Positions 52,111 through 60,495 of a stretch of DNA of 64,000 nucleotides are shown here, in pieces; position 1 is the first letter of the stretch, and every line of letters begins with the position of its first letter. Below the pieces are notes generated by a model. The model saw only the letters and a list, made by a program, of their open reading frames with translations, made no database searches and had not been told where the DNA came from. Both the position numbers and the translations under genes were made by a program. This stretch comes from an uncultured Curtobacterium sp. (GTDB lineage: Bacteria; Actinomycetota; Actinomycetes; Actinomycetales; Microbacteriaceae), in contig CAJYUW010000043.1 of NCBI GenBank assembly GCA_913778205.1, positions 1 to 64,000 on the forward strand. Reading direction: 5' to 3'.

Positions 52111-52782
52111 ATGACGGACCGGCCCTTCACCCCAGCGCTCGCGACGTTCTTCCGCGGGCTCGCCGAGCACAACGAGAAGTCGTGGTTCGAGGAGCACCGC
52201 GCGGAGTGGGAGCGTCACGTCGAGGCGCCCATGGAGCAACTGCTGCGTGAGGCCGAGCGCCGCTACGGGCCCGGACGGGTGCTCCGCCAGCACCGCGACC
52301 TGCGCTTCACGCCGGACAAGCGGCCCTACCGCGAGGACACCGGACTCACCGCGGGCGGCGTCTACCTGAGCGCGGGGGCGGACGGGATCCAGGCCGGCGG
52401 CGGGCTGTACACGCCCTCCCGTGCGCAGCTCACCGCGGCCCGCACGGCGATCGACGAGCACCCGCAGGCCGCGGCGGCGCTGCAGCGGGTCCTCGACGAC
52501 CTGACGGACGCCGGGTTCGAGCTCGCCGGGCCGCCGCTCAAGACCGCTCCGCGCGGCTTCGACGCCGATCACCCGCGCATCGACCTGCTCCGGATGCAGC
52601 ACTACGCCGCGCTCCGGCACCTGCCGCTCGACAGTCCGCTGTCCGACGTCGTCGACGCGTGGGAGCGGGTGCAGCCGCTCGTGCGGTGGACGGTGAAGTG
52701 GGCGCGGGCGGACGACCCGGACGCGGCGGACGACCCCGCGCCGCCCGTGCCGGGGTCGCGGTCGATCGACGAGCGGGCCTGA
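52111..52782 (+). CDS. DUF2461 family protein
   Basis: 223-aa cytosolic protein of DUF2461 (TIGR02453). Characteristic parts: FTPALATFFRGLAEHNEKSW near the N-terminus, then RDLRFTPDKRPYRED, GGVYLSAGADGIQAGGG and LKTAPRGFDADHPRIDLL. Biochemical role unknown. The ATG at 52111 is the family start. An Asp/Pro-rich tail of about 25 residues follows the domain. Confidence 0.85.
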   Translation: MTDRPFTPALATFFRGLAEHNEKSWFEEHRAEWERHVEAPMEQLLREAERRYGPGRVLRQHRDLRFTPDKRPYREDTGLTAGGVYLSAGADGIQAGGGLYTPSRAQLTAARTAIDEHPQAAAALQRVLDDLTDAGFELAGPPLKTAPRGFDADHPRIDLLRMQHYAALRHLPLDSPLSDVVDAWERVQPLVRWTVKWARADDPDAADDPAPPVPGSRSIDERA

Positions 52783-52836
52783 GCGGCGGCTGTGCCCGGT
52801 GCTGGTCGGGGCGGCTGATCGCGACGCATCGGTGTG

Positions 52837-52910
52837 CAGCCGCTCGCCCGGGCTGCTGATCCTCGTCCTTCAGCCGCTTGCCCGGGCTGCTGGTGCTCGT
52901 CCTTCAGCCG
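52837..52910. repeat. 34-bp tandem duplication of the cat 3' end
   Basis: The sequence CAGCCGCTYGCCCGGGCTGC with the following 14 bases is repeated with a 34-nt period (52837-52870, 52871-52904, then 6 nt more). The last copy includes the stop codon and final codons of the CAT-like gene, so a former gene end was duplicated downstream. Confidence 0.85.
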
Positions 52911-53560
52911 CGGAGCCAGCCCGCCTCGGCGAAGGTCGTCTGCAGCTCGGCGAACAGCCGCGAGCCGTGGAACCCGTCGACCGCCGCGTGGTTCACCTGC
53001 ACCGCGATCGGCATGACGGTCCTGGTCTCGACGCACCGGTACCGGCCGATCGTGAAGATCGGGAGCAGGTGGTCGAACCCCTTGTCGATGTGGAGTGCGA
53101 ACCCCGTGAACGACGCTCCGGGCAGGGTCGACACGTCGAACACGTTGGCCGGTCGGTCCGGCTGCGGGAACATCCGGTGGTCGTCCCGGTAGCGTTCCAT
53201 CGTCGCGACGGCGGCCTCGTGGAACCGGGCAGGGTCCTCGTCGTATGGCACGAAGAGCACCGAGAACGTCTCCGTGTCCGCGTGGAACACGGTGAACATC
53301 GGGTGCACCACGTCCCACACGGCGGGGGAGCCGTCCTCCTGCAGCTGCATGCGGAACTCCTCGTGACGGTTCACGACGGAGGCGATCGCCCACAGCTGCG
53401 ACGCGTACGTGCGGCGGTCGGTCCGTCGGACGGTCTCGGCGAAGTCGGTGACGTCGAGTTCGACGGTCATCTCCCACGTGCAGGGGACCCGGTCGCGGTA
53501 GTGCTCGAAGTGCTCGCGGCGGGCCCAGGTGGCGAGGTCGACGGGGCGGAGCGAAGTCAC
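52904..53560 (-). CDS. Type A chloramphenicol acetyltransferase-like protein
   Basis: 218-aa trimeric acetyltransferase of the CatA family (usual length about 219). The catalytic His is H191 in QVNHAAVDGFHGSRL (consensus HHxxxDG, here with NH in place of HH), and FTGFALHIDKGFDHLLPIF corresponds to the substrate region. It would transfer acetyl from acetyl-CoA to chloramphenicol or a related hydroxyl compound. As a stand-alone chromosomal gene with host-like base composition, it may be an intrinsic xenobiotic acetyltransferase; resistance is not proven. Confidence 0.85.
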   Translation of the reverse strand: MTSLRPVDLATWARREHFEHYRDRVPCTWEMTVELDVTDFAETVRRTDRRTYASQLWAIASVVNRHEEFRMQLQEDGSPAVWDVVHPMFTVFHADTETFSVLFVPYDEDPARFHEAAVATMERYRDDHRMFPQPDRPANVFDVSTLPGASFTGFALHIDKGFDHLLPIFTIGRYRCVETRTVMPIAVQVNHAAVDGFHGSRLFAELQTTFAEAGWLRG

Positions 53561-53610
53561 GGGTGCCAGTCTGGCCCGTGCGGCGGCTCGCCGTCCCTAC
53601 TGTGGGATCC

Positions 53611-53778
53611 ATGCCGTCACCGCTGCGCGTCCCCGCCCTCGTCGCCTCCGGCCGGACGACGGTCCCGCTCGTCTCGGCCTCCACTGTCGTGGCGGCCGCC
53701 GCGGTGCGCTCCGCGGTGCGCCCGGCCGTGCGCCCCGTGACCTCGACGGACACGGCGGACCGGGGGGCCGCAGCATGA
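53611..53778 (+). CDS. Small Ala/Val-rich protein, possibly leaderless
   Basis: 55-aa frame starting seven nt after a -10-like TACTGT (53598-53603), as a leaderless transcript would. The peptide is hydrophobic in the middle (SASTVVAAAAVRSAVR) with no clear family. It overlaps the GNAT gene by 4 nt (ATGA), which suggests it is translated to couple the GNAT gene. It could also be just a leader. Confidence 0.4.
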   Translation: MPSPLRVPALVASGRTTVPLVSASTVVAAAAVRSAVRPAVRPVTSTDTADRGAAA

Positions 53779-54320
53779 CCGTCCACCTCCCGATCATCGT
53801 CGACGAGCACCTGTCGCTCGTCCTCGCCGACGACTCCGTGGCCGAGGCCTACCGCGACCTCGAGCTGGGCGACCTCGACCACCTCCGCCCGTGGGAAGAG
53901 CTCGCCCGACCGGGCCTCACCACCGACGACGTCCGCGCCTACCTCACCCCGGGACTCACCGGCTGGGCCGAGGGCACGGGGGTCCCGACGGCGATCGTGC
54001 TCGACGGACAGGTCGTCGGCGCGCTCGCCGCACGGATCACCCCGACGACGGCGAAGGCCGAGGTCGGCTACTGGTCGGCGTCGAGCGCTGGCGGACGCGG
54101 GGTGATGACCCGAGCCGTCGAGGCGCTCGTCGCCGCGCTGTTCGCGGATGGGCTGTTCCGCGTCGAACTCCGGACCGCCGCCGACAACCGGCCGAGCCGC
54201 GCGGTCGCGGAGCGCCTCGGGTTCACGCTCGAGGGCACGCTCCGGCAGGCCTACCTGATCGATGGCGTGCGGCACGATCTCTGCGTGTACGGCCGGCTCG
54301 CGTCCGCTCCGGCCGGGTGA
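53775..54320 (+). CDS. GNAT acetyltransferase (RimJ/RimL type)
   Basis: 181-aa GNAT-fold protein similar to ribosomal-protein-serine N-acetyltransferases. DLDHLRPWEELAR near the N-terminus, YWSASSAGGRGVMTRAVEAL (acetyl-CoA-binding motif A) and RTAADNRPSRAVAERLGF (motif B) followed by EGTLRQAYLIDGVRHD are typical. ATG at 53775 overlaps the preceding small frame. Acceptor may be a protein N-terminus or a small amine. Confidence 0.88.
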   Translation: MTVHLPIIVDEHLSLVLADDSVAEAYRDLELGDLDHLRPWEELARPGLTTDDVRAYLTPGLTGWAEGTGVPTAIVLDGQVVGALAARITPTTAKAEVGYWSASSAGGRGVMTRAVEALVAALFADGLFRVELRTAADNRPSRAVAERLGFTLEGTLRQAYLIDGVRHDLCVYGRLASAPAG

Positions 54321-54355
54321 GACGTGGCGCGTCCGGGTCGATGCGCCCGTTCGGT

Positions 54356-54385
54356 CATCCGGCCGGTCAGTCGTTTGGCCGGATG
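54356..54385. terminator. Hairpin between GNAT and VOC genes
   Basis: CATCCGGCC (54356-54364) pairs with GGCCGGATG (54377-54385) around a 12-nt loop, 35 nt after the GNAT stop and overlapping the 3' end of the convergent VOC pseudogene. Confidence 0.6.
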
Positions 54386-54701
54386 AGGCAGAACGGGTGC
54401 CCTCCCGGGTCGAGGTACACCCGGAAGGTGTCCGTCCCCGAACCGGTCACCACGGCGCCGATCGCCAGGACGGCCGCCTCGCCCACGTCGAGGTCGTCGA
54501 CCTTTACGTCGAGGTGGCTCTGCTGCGGGACGTCCTGCCAGGGCCACTCCGGCGCGCGGTAGTCCCCCACCCGCTGGAACGCGAGGATCGGCCGCAGGTC
54601 GGTGAACGGGAGGGCAATCTCCGCCCAGTCTCGACGTAGAAGCGCGCCAGGGCACGGGGGGCGGGGCAGTCGAGGACGGCGACGTCGAGTGTGCCGATCA
54701 T
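54367..54701 (-). pseudogene. VOC (glyoxalase-fold) protein gene with an internal deletion
   Basis: The first frame begins MIGTLDVAVLDCPAPRALAR and FYVE, the usual N-terminus of a VOC domain. The second frame continues WAEIALPFTDLRPILAFQRV, then WPWQDVPQQSHLDVKVDD and ends VYLDPGGHPFCLIRPND. Between FYVE and WAEI about 10-20 residues expected for the family are missing and the frame changes, so an out-of-frame deletion disrupted the gene. The total of 335 nt is not a multiple of three. It lies right beside the insertion in the hrpA tail. Confidence 0.75.
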
Positions 54702-54887
54702 GGCCGTCACGCCAGCCCCGTCAGCGCGCGGCTGCCGCGTTTCCTCAACGAGCAGCCGGGTGCTCCAGCCACCTGGTGCCCGCGTCTGATGGCATGTCAC
54801 GCCGATGAAGCAGCACGCGACCGTGCTTGACAGCCTGTCTAGGCATGCACCTGTGGTGCCGCCATCACATCCACTCACGAGAGCACC

Positions 54888-54916
54888 TTGGAAGAAACCT
54901 CAACTCTGGATAGGCT
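54888..54916 (+). promoter_or_regulatory. Promoter of the DUF262 gene
   Basis: TTGGAA (54888-54893), 17-nt spacer, TAGGCT (54911-54916); predicted start about 54923. A GAAGGGGG ribosome site precedes the ATG at 54950. The 158 nt between the left repeat and this promoter contain no gene. Confidence 0.55.
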
Positions 54917-54949
54917 CCTTCTGACGTATCCGGGACGAAGGGGGACATC

Positions 54950-56518
54950 ATGGCGCTTACAATTAGAAAAATTCTCGAAAGTGTTGGAAACGGGACAATC
55001 CGAATCCCGGCTTTTCAACGGGGTTTTGTTTGGGATGCTGAGCGGGTTGCTTACCTAATGGATTCCATCTACAAGGGCTATCCATTTGGGGCTCTTATTC
55101 TTTGGAGGACCAAGGAGAAGCTGGTTCATGAGAAGCAACTTGGGCCGTTCTCGCTACCGGAATTGGAACCTGACTATCCGGTCGACTACGTACTCGACGG
55201 CCAGCAGCGCCTGACTTCCATGTTTGGAGTCTTTCAAACTGAGCTCAAAGCTGAAGAAGATGCGCCGTGGACGAAAGTGTATTTCGACATGAGTGCAGAG
55301 TCTGATCTTCAGGAGAGTCAATTCGTCTGTCCTGAGCCTGGCGACGTGGACCGTGAACGTCATTTTCCCATCGGGACGTTCTTTGACGTAACCGCATACC
55401 GAAGGGCGACCGCAGAGTTGACGCCAGAGCAGGCGGAGCTCATCGACCAGGTTCAGGCGGTGTTCAAAGAGGCAACAATTCCGACGCAAGAAGTAGCGAC
55501 TGAGGATCGCGCGAAAGTCGCAATCGTGTTCGAACGAGTCAATCGATTGGGGGTGGAACTCGACACCTTCCAACTCCTATCTGCCTGGACGTGGAGTGAA
55601 GACTTTGATCTCCAAGAGCGGATTCGTGAATTGGCCGAAGATGTTGCGCCGCATGGCTTCGGGGATATCTCGGAGGATACGAATCTGATTCTACGCTGTT
55701 GTGCGGCGGTCGTTGCAGCGGATGCTTCTCCCTCAGCCCTGATGGGGTTGAAGGGAGCAGATGTCCGCAACCGATTCGACGAGATCGAAAACGGGGTCAA
55801 GGGCGCAATCGACTTCCTCAAGCTCAATCTCCATGTTCAGCGACTTGTGAATCTCCCCTACGCGACCCTGCTCGTTCCTCTAGCGGTCTTTTTCGCGACT
55901 CCGGGCACGAAGGGTGTCGACGTGACGGATGAGCAGAGAAAAGCGATCGAACGCTGGTTCTGGAAGGCTTGCTTCTCTCGGCGGTACAGTGCTGGTGTGC
56001 TGCGCAATCTGAAGCGCGATATTGATGAGATGCACAAGCTACGTTTGAAGCAAGCTTCCACGGTGGACGCGATCAGCGCGTCCGTCGACGCTGACTACTT
56101 CTTAGAACAGTCTTTCACAATCGGTACCGTTCACACTAAGACGTTGATCCTGCTCCTCGCCAGCAAAGGCCCGAAGAGCTTTATCTCTGGCTCACCTGTC
56201 GACCTGGCCCCTGTTCTGCGGGCTTACAATCGAGAAGAATTCCACCACCTTATGCCTCGAAGCTTCCTAAAGGGCGAAAATCGCGAAACTTCGGAGATTA
56301 ATCGGTTGGCGAATTTCGCGATTATCTCCGCTCAAGACAATAAGCGGCTTTCCGGTGACGCACCAAGCATCTATAAGACCCGTATGACCGCAGATGCTGT
56401 TGACGACATCTTGGACGCTGCTGTTTGCCCAAATTCGCTATTCGACGACAAGTACGATGCGTTCATCGAAGCTCGCGGGCAAAAACTTGCTGACTACGCA
56501 TTGAGCAAAATGGCTTGA
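54950..56518 (+). CDS. DUF262 / HNH protein, GmrSD-like
   Basis: 522-aa protein with an N-terminal DUF262 (ParB/sulfiredoxin-like) domain, including FQRGFVWDAERVAYLMDSI and the nucleotide-binding DGQQR at residues 83-87, and a C-terminal DUF1524/HNH-like part with EFHHLMPRSFLKGE (H432, H433) and NRLANFAIISAQDNKRLSG. This is the layout of single-chain type IV GmrSD-like enzymes that cut modified phage DNA after NTP hydrolysis; a defence role is inferred. Codon use and G+C are unlike all neighbours. Its own promoter and terminator are inside the insertion; no other gene shares it. Confidence 0.88.
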   Translation: MALTIRKILESVGNGTIRIPAFQRGFVWDAERVAYLMDSIYKGYPFGALILWRTKEKLVHEKQLGPFSLPELEPDYPVDYVLDGQQRLTSMFGVFQTELKAEEDAPWTKVYFDMSAESDLQESQFVCPEPGDVDRERHFPIGTFFDVTAYRRATAELTPEQAELIDQVQAVFKEATIPTQEVATEDRAKVAIVFERVNRLGVELDTFQLLSAWTWSEDFDLQERIRELAEDVAPHGFGDISEDTNLILRCCAAVVAADASPSALMGLKGADVRNRFDEIENGVKGAIDFLKLNLHVQRLVNLPYATLLVPLAVFFATPGTKGVDVTDEQRKAIERWFWKACFSRRYSAGVLRNLKRDIDEMHKLRLKQASTVDAISASVDADYFLEQSFTIGTVHTKTLILLLASKGPKSFISGSPVDLAPVLRAYNREEFHHLMPRSFLKGENRETSEINRLANFAIISAQDNKRLSGDAPSIYKTRMTADAVDDILDAAVCPNSLFDDKYDAFIEARGQKLADYALSKMA

Positions 56519-56526
56519 ATCTGGTT

Positions 56527-56559
56527 GCCGAGTGCGGGCCAAGGAGGTTCGCACTCGGC
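56527..56559 (+). terminator. Terminator of the DUF262 gene
   Basis: GCCGAGTGCG / CGCACTCGGC, a perfect 10-bp stem with a 13-nt loop, eight nt after the DUF262 stop and inside the insertion. Confidence 0.75.
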
Positions 56560-56581
56560 TGCAGCCAACACGCTCGCCCCG

Positions 56582-59500
56582 TCAGCGCGCCGCAGCCAGG
56601 GCCTTCGTGATCCGCTGCAACGACACCGTCTCGGCGGTCCCGAGCTCCTGCGCGAACAGGCTCAGCCGGAACTCCTCGAGCATCCACCGCGCGTGGACGA
56701 GCTCCGGGTGTGCGCCGACCGCCGGGGGAAACGTCCCGCCGTCGTCGGTGTAGCGGTCGGTGGCGACGCTGACCTCGCGCATCCACCCGGCGTCACGCCC
56801 GGGGTTCTGCAGCAGCTTCTGCACCCGCGCCTCGATGCCCTGGAGGTACACGCGGATCCGTCGCAGCCGAACCAGCCCGGCGACCGAGACGAACCCCGGG
56901 AACACGAGCCGTTCGAGCTGCTGCCGCATGTCCGTCAGCGCCCCGAGCAGCGACATGGAGTTCGCCTGCTTGATCGCTCGTTCGGCGTTGCGGTGCGCGG
57001 TGAGGACGGCCGCGACCTCGGACACCGCGGTGAACATCGTGTCGACGACGGTCGAGGAGACAGCGTCACGGACCCGCTCGAACGCGCCCCGCTCGAACAC
57101 GAGACCGTCGGGATGTGCGGCACGGATGCCGGCGTCGACCACCGCCGCGAGGACGTCGTCGAACAGCGCCTGCGTCGACGCGTACGGTGACGCGGCCAGC
57201 GCGAGCTTCTCCGGCGCGGTGAGGTGCTGCTGGATGTACGACACCGGCGACGGCACGGCGAGCATCACGAGTCGACGGATCCCGGCGGGCATCGCGACGG
57301 CGCGGTCGTGCTCGGTGGCGAGCAGCCGGACCGCGACGGTCGCCTTCGGTCCGGAGCCCTCCTCGACCAGCGCCGGGTAGGCGCGGATGACGCCACCCGA
57401 CTGCTTCGTGTCGAGGACCCGTGGCAGGTCGCCCGCCGGCCAGGCGGTGAGACCCGACCGCTCGAGGTCGGAACCGGCCTGCGCGACGCGGGACGGGCCT
57501 CCAGGCCGCTTCGCCCTCGCCGTGGCGGAGGCGACGCTCTGCTGCGTCCGGTCCTTCAGCTTGGTCTGCAGGGCCGTGAGGTCCTTGCCGGACTCGACCC
57601 GGCGACCGCGCTCGTCGACGACGGCCCAGGTCGGCAGGAGGTGCGGCGGGACGCGCGACAGGTCGAAGTCGGATTCCGACACCGACACGTACGTCATGCG
57701 CTGGATCGTCTTCGCGAGCGTCGAGCGGAACGACTCGGTCGGCTCCGTCGGGGCGTCGTCCGGCAGCTCGGCGACGATCTTCTCAGCCCAGTCGGCCGCG
57801 GGCACGATGTTCTTCCGGATCTGCTTCGGCAGCGACTTGATGAGCGCGGTCACGAGCTCCTTCCGCAAGCCGCGCACCTGCCAGTCGAAGCCCTCCTCGC
57901 GCATGCGGGGGAGCAGGGCGAGGGGCACCTGCACGCTCACGCCGTCGTCCTGCGCGCCCGGCTCGAAGCGGTACTTGATCGCGAGACGCTGGTCGCCCGA
58001 GCGCCACTGGGTCGGGTACTCCTGCTGGTCCTGCGCGGCCTCCGCCGCGTCCTCGGCCAGGAGGTCCGACCTGCGCATCGTGAGCAGGTCCGGTTGCTCG
58101 CGCCGCGCTTTCCGCCACCACCCCTCGAAGTCGCGGGTGGTGGCCACGTCCGCGGGGATCCGAGCATCGTAGAAGTCGACGATCTTCTCGTCGTCGAAGA
58201 GGATGTCGCGCCGACGGGTGCGCTCCTCGAGTTGTTCGAGCTCCTTGCGGAGACGGCGGTTCTCGCGGTCGAACGCCTGCTGCGAGTCCCACTCGCCCTC
58301 GACCAGGGCGTGCCGGATGAAGAGCTCACGGGAGTGCTCGGGGTCGACGCGCTTGTACTGCACGCGCCGCCGCTGCACGACGGGCACACCGAACAGGGTC
58401 ACGCGCTCGTACGCGACGACGGCGCCCTGCTTCTTCTCCCAGTGCGGCTCGCCGTAGGTGCGCTTGAGCAGGTCGCCCGCGAGCGGTTCGACCCAGGCGG
58501 GGTCGATCTTGCCGACGGTGCGGGCGAACAGCCGACTGGTCTCGACGAGTTCGGCGGCCATCACGGCGTCCGGCTGCTTCTTCGCGAGGACGCTGCCCGG
58601 GAACACCACGAACCGGGTGTTCCGCGAGCCGAGGTAGTCGCGCTTCTCGCGGTCGCGGAGCCCGATCTGGCTGAGCAGTCCGGCCAGCAGGGAGCGGTGC
58701 ACGGCGTCGCCGTCCTCGCTCCGGGACTGCCCGACGCGGACGTCGACCTGCTTCGCCGCGCGTGCGAGTTGGCGGTACAGGTCCTGCCACTCGCGGATGC
58801 GGAGGTAGTTCAGGAACTCGGCCTTGCACAGGCGGCGGAACGCGCTCGACGACAGCTCGTCCTGCTTGTCCTCGATGTGGTTCCACAGGTTGAGCAGGGT
58901 GAGGAAGTCGCTCGTCGGGTCGGCGAACCGGGCGTGCAGCTGGTCGGCGTGCGCACGCTTCTCCAGCGGACGTTCGCGCGGGTCCTGGATGCTCAGGGCA
59001 CTGACGATGGCGATGACCTCACGGCCGACGCCCTGGCGACCGGCCTCGAGCACCATCCGGCCGAGCCGTGGGTCGATCGGCAGCCGCGTCAGCTGACGTC
59101 CGGCCTTCGTGATCCGTCCGTCGCCGTCCACCGCACGCAGCTCGCGGAGCAGGTCGAGGCCGTCCTTCACACCGCGGGAGTCCGGCGGCTGCAGGAACGG
59201 GAAGGACTCGATGTCGCCGAACCCGAGCGAGATCATCTGCAGGATGACCGCGGCGAGGTTCGTGCGGAGGATCTCGGGGTCGGTGAACTCCGGCCGCCGC
59301 TCGAAGTCCTGCTCGGAGTACAGCCGGATCGCGATGCCCGCACTCGTTCGACCCGCACGACCGGACCGCTGGTTCGCGCTCGCCTGGCTGATCGCCTCGA
59401 TCGGGAGACGCTGCACCTTCGCCCGGGGTGAGTACCGGGAGATGCGGGCCGTGCCGGTGTCGATGACGTACTTGATGCCGGGGACGGTCAGCGACGTCTC

Positions 59501-60448
59501 GGCGACGTTCGTGGCGAGGACCACACGCCGACGGACGCCCGGCGTGCTCCGGCGCTCGAACACCCGGTGCTGGTCGGCTGCGGACAGGCGGCCGTACAGG
59601 GGGAGGACCTCGGTGCCCGGGTAGCGCTTGCCCTCGATCGCCTCCTGCGCGTCGCGGATCTCGTTCTCGCCGGAGAGGAACACGAGGACGTCGCCCGGGT
59701 CCTCCCGCGCCAGCTCGTCGAGGGCGTCGGTGATGCCCTGAAGGACGTCCCGGTCGTCCGGAGAGCCGCCGGAGCCGCCGGTGCCGTGGTCGTCGGTCCG
59801 GGGATCGTCCTCGTCGTCGCGGTCGTCGCGCCCGTCGCGGTCGTCCGCGTCCTCCGCGACGAGCGGGCGGTAGCGGATCTCGACCGGGTAGGTCCGTCCG
59901 GACACCTCGATGATCGGGGCACCGCCGAAGTGCTGCGAGAACGACTCCGGGTCGATCGTCGCACTCGTGATGATGACCTTGAGGTCCGGGCGGCGGGGGA
60001 GGAGCCGCTTCAGGTAGCCGAGCAGGAAGTCGATCGTCAGCGACCGCTCGTGCGCTTCGTCGATGATGATCGTGTCGTAGCGCTGCAGGTCGCGGTCGAA
60101 GTGGATCTCGTTGAGGAGGATCCCGTCCGTCATCAGCTTGATCTTCGTGTTCGCGGACACCTTGTCGGTGAAGCGCACCTGGTAGCCGACCAGGTCGCCC
60201 AGTTCGCCGCCGAGTTCTTCGGAGACCCGCTCGGCGATCGTCCGTGCCGCGATCCGGCGGGGCTGGGTGTGACCGATCGACCCGCGGCCGAGCTCGAGGC
60301 AGATCTTCGGTAGCTGCGTGGTCTTGCCCGAACCGGTCGCCCCCGCGACGATCACGACCTGGTGGTCGCGGATCGCGGCGGCGATGTCGTCCCGCCGCTG
60401 CGAGACGGGCAGCTCGGGCGGGTACGTGATGACGGGCGTGGCAGACAT
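56582..60448 (-). CDS. hrpA: ATP-dependent RNA helicase HrpA
   Basis: 1288-aa DEAH-box helicase, close to the 1300 aa of HrpA. Walker A GATGSGKTTQLPK, DEAH box IIIDEAHERSLTIDFLLGYL, SATIDPESF, and motif VI QRSGRAGRTSAG are in the first ~400 residues; helicase-associated, OB-fold and the long HrpA-specific C-terminal domain follow. An Asp-rich insertion (DDRDGRDDRDDEDD, about residue 205) is local. HrpA unwinds stalled mRNA-ribosome or structured RNA complexes. ATGs at 60454 and 60448 are equally possible; a TATCCT -10 lies just upstream. The end of the gene carries the right insertion repeat. Confidence 0.94.
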   Translation of the reverse strand: MSATPVITYPPELPVSQRRDDIAAAIRDHQVVIVAGATGSGKTTQLPKICLELGRGSIGHTQPRRIAARTIAERVSEELGGELGDLVGYQVRFTDKVSANTKIKLMTDGILLNEIHFDRDLQRYDTIIIDEAHERSLTIDFLLGYLKRLLPRRPDLKVIITSATIDPESFSQHFGGAPIIEVSGRTYPVEIRYRPLVAEDADDRDGRDDRDDEDDPRTDDHGTGGSGGSPDDRDVLQGITDALDELAREDPGDVLVFLSGENEIRDAQEAIEGKRYPGTEVLPLYGRLSAADQHRVFERRSTPGVRRRVVLATNVAETSLTVPGIKYVIDTGTARISRYSPRAKVQRLPIEAISQASANQRSGRAGRTSAGIAIRLYSEQDFERRPEFTDPEILRTNLAAVILQMISLGFGDIESFPFLQPPDSRGVKDGLDLLRELRAVDGDGRITKAGRQLTRLPIDPRLGRMVLEAGRQGVGREVIAIVSALSIQDPRERPLEKRAHADQLHARFADPTSDFLTLLNLWNHIEDKQDELSSSAFRRLCKAEFLNYLRIREWQDLYRQLARAAKQVDVRVGQSRSEDGDAVHRSLLAGLLSQIGLRDREKRDYLGSRNTRFVVFPGSVLAKKQPDAVMAAELVETSRLFARTVGKIDPAWVEPLAGDLLKRTYGEPHWEKKQGAVVAYERVTLFGVPVVQRRRVQYKRVDPEHSRELFIRHALVEGEWDSQQAFDRENRRLRKELEQLEERTRRRDILFDDEKIVDFYDARIPADVATTRDFEGWWRKARREQPDLLTMRRSDLLAEDAAEAAQDQQEYPTQWRSGDQRLAIKYRFEPGAQDDGVSVQVPLALLPRMREEGFDWQVRGLRKELVTALIKSLPKQIRKNIVPAADWAEKIVAELPDDAPTEPTESFRSTLAKTIQRMTYVSVSESDFDLSRVPPHLLPTWAVVDERGRRVESGKDLTALQTKLKDRTQQSVASATARAKRPGGPSRVAQAGSDLERSGLTAWPAGDLPRVLDTKQSGGVIRAYPALVEEGSGPKATVAVRLLATEHDRAVAMPAGIRRLVMLAVPSPVSYIQQHLTAPEKLALAASPYASTQALFDDVLAAVVDAGIRAAHPDGLVFERGAFERVRDAVSSTVVDTMFTAVSEVAAVLTAHRNAERAIKQANSMSLLGALTDMRQQLERLVFPGFVSVAGLVRLRRIRVYLQGIEARVQKLLQNPGRDAGWMREVSVATDRYTDDGGTFPPAVGAHPELVHARWMLEEFRLSLFAQELGTAETVSLQRITKALAAAR

Positions 60449-60495
60449 GAGCATTCCAGGATAGCCGTGCGGGTGCTGGCGCGGGGATCGACGGC

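Larger units (their letters stand above)
54715..56590. mobile_element. 1.86-kb insertion at the 3' end of hrpA carrying a DUF262 gene
   Basis: An exact 15-bp direct repeat, GCCCCGTCAGCGCGC, is at 54715-54729 and 56576-56590. The right copy holds the last two codons and stop of hrpA; the left copy would follow directly onto the VOC gene, which starts 13 nt beyond it. Between the repeats the G+C drops to about half, with A/T-rich codons, against over 70 % outside. No integrase or transposase is present. Joining the repeats would restore hrpA-VOC spacing of about 25 nt. Confidence 0.7.

Noticed and set aside
54827..54855. TTGACA as promoter of the DUF262 gene
   Set aside because: No -10 box lies at 16-18 nt; the TTGGAA/TAGGCT pair at 54888-54916 fits better.
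54950..56518. ParB-type chromosome partition protein
   Set aside because: Although DUF262 shares the ParB/sulfiredoxin fold, the DGQQR motif and the C-terminal HHLMP/HNH part fit GmrSD-like enzymes; no ParA or parS is nearby.
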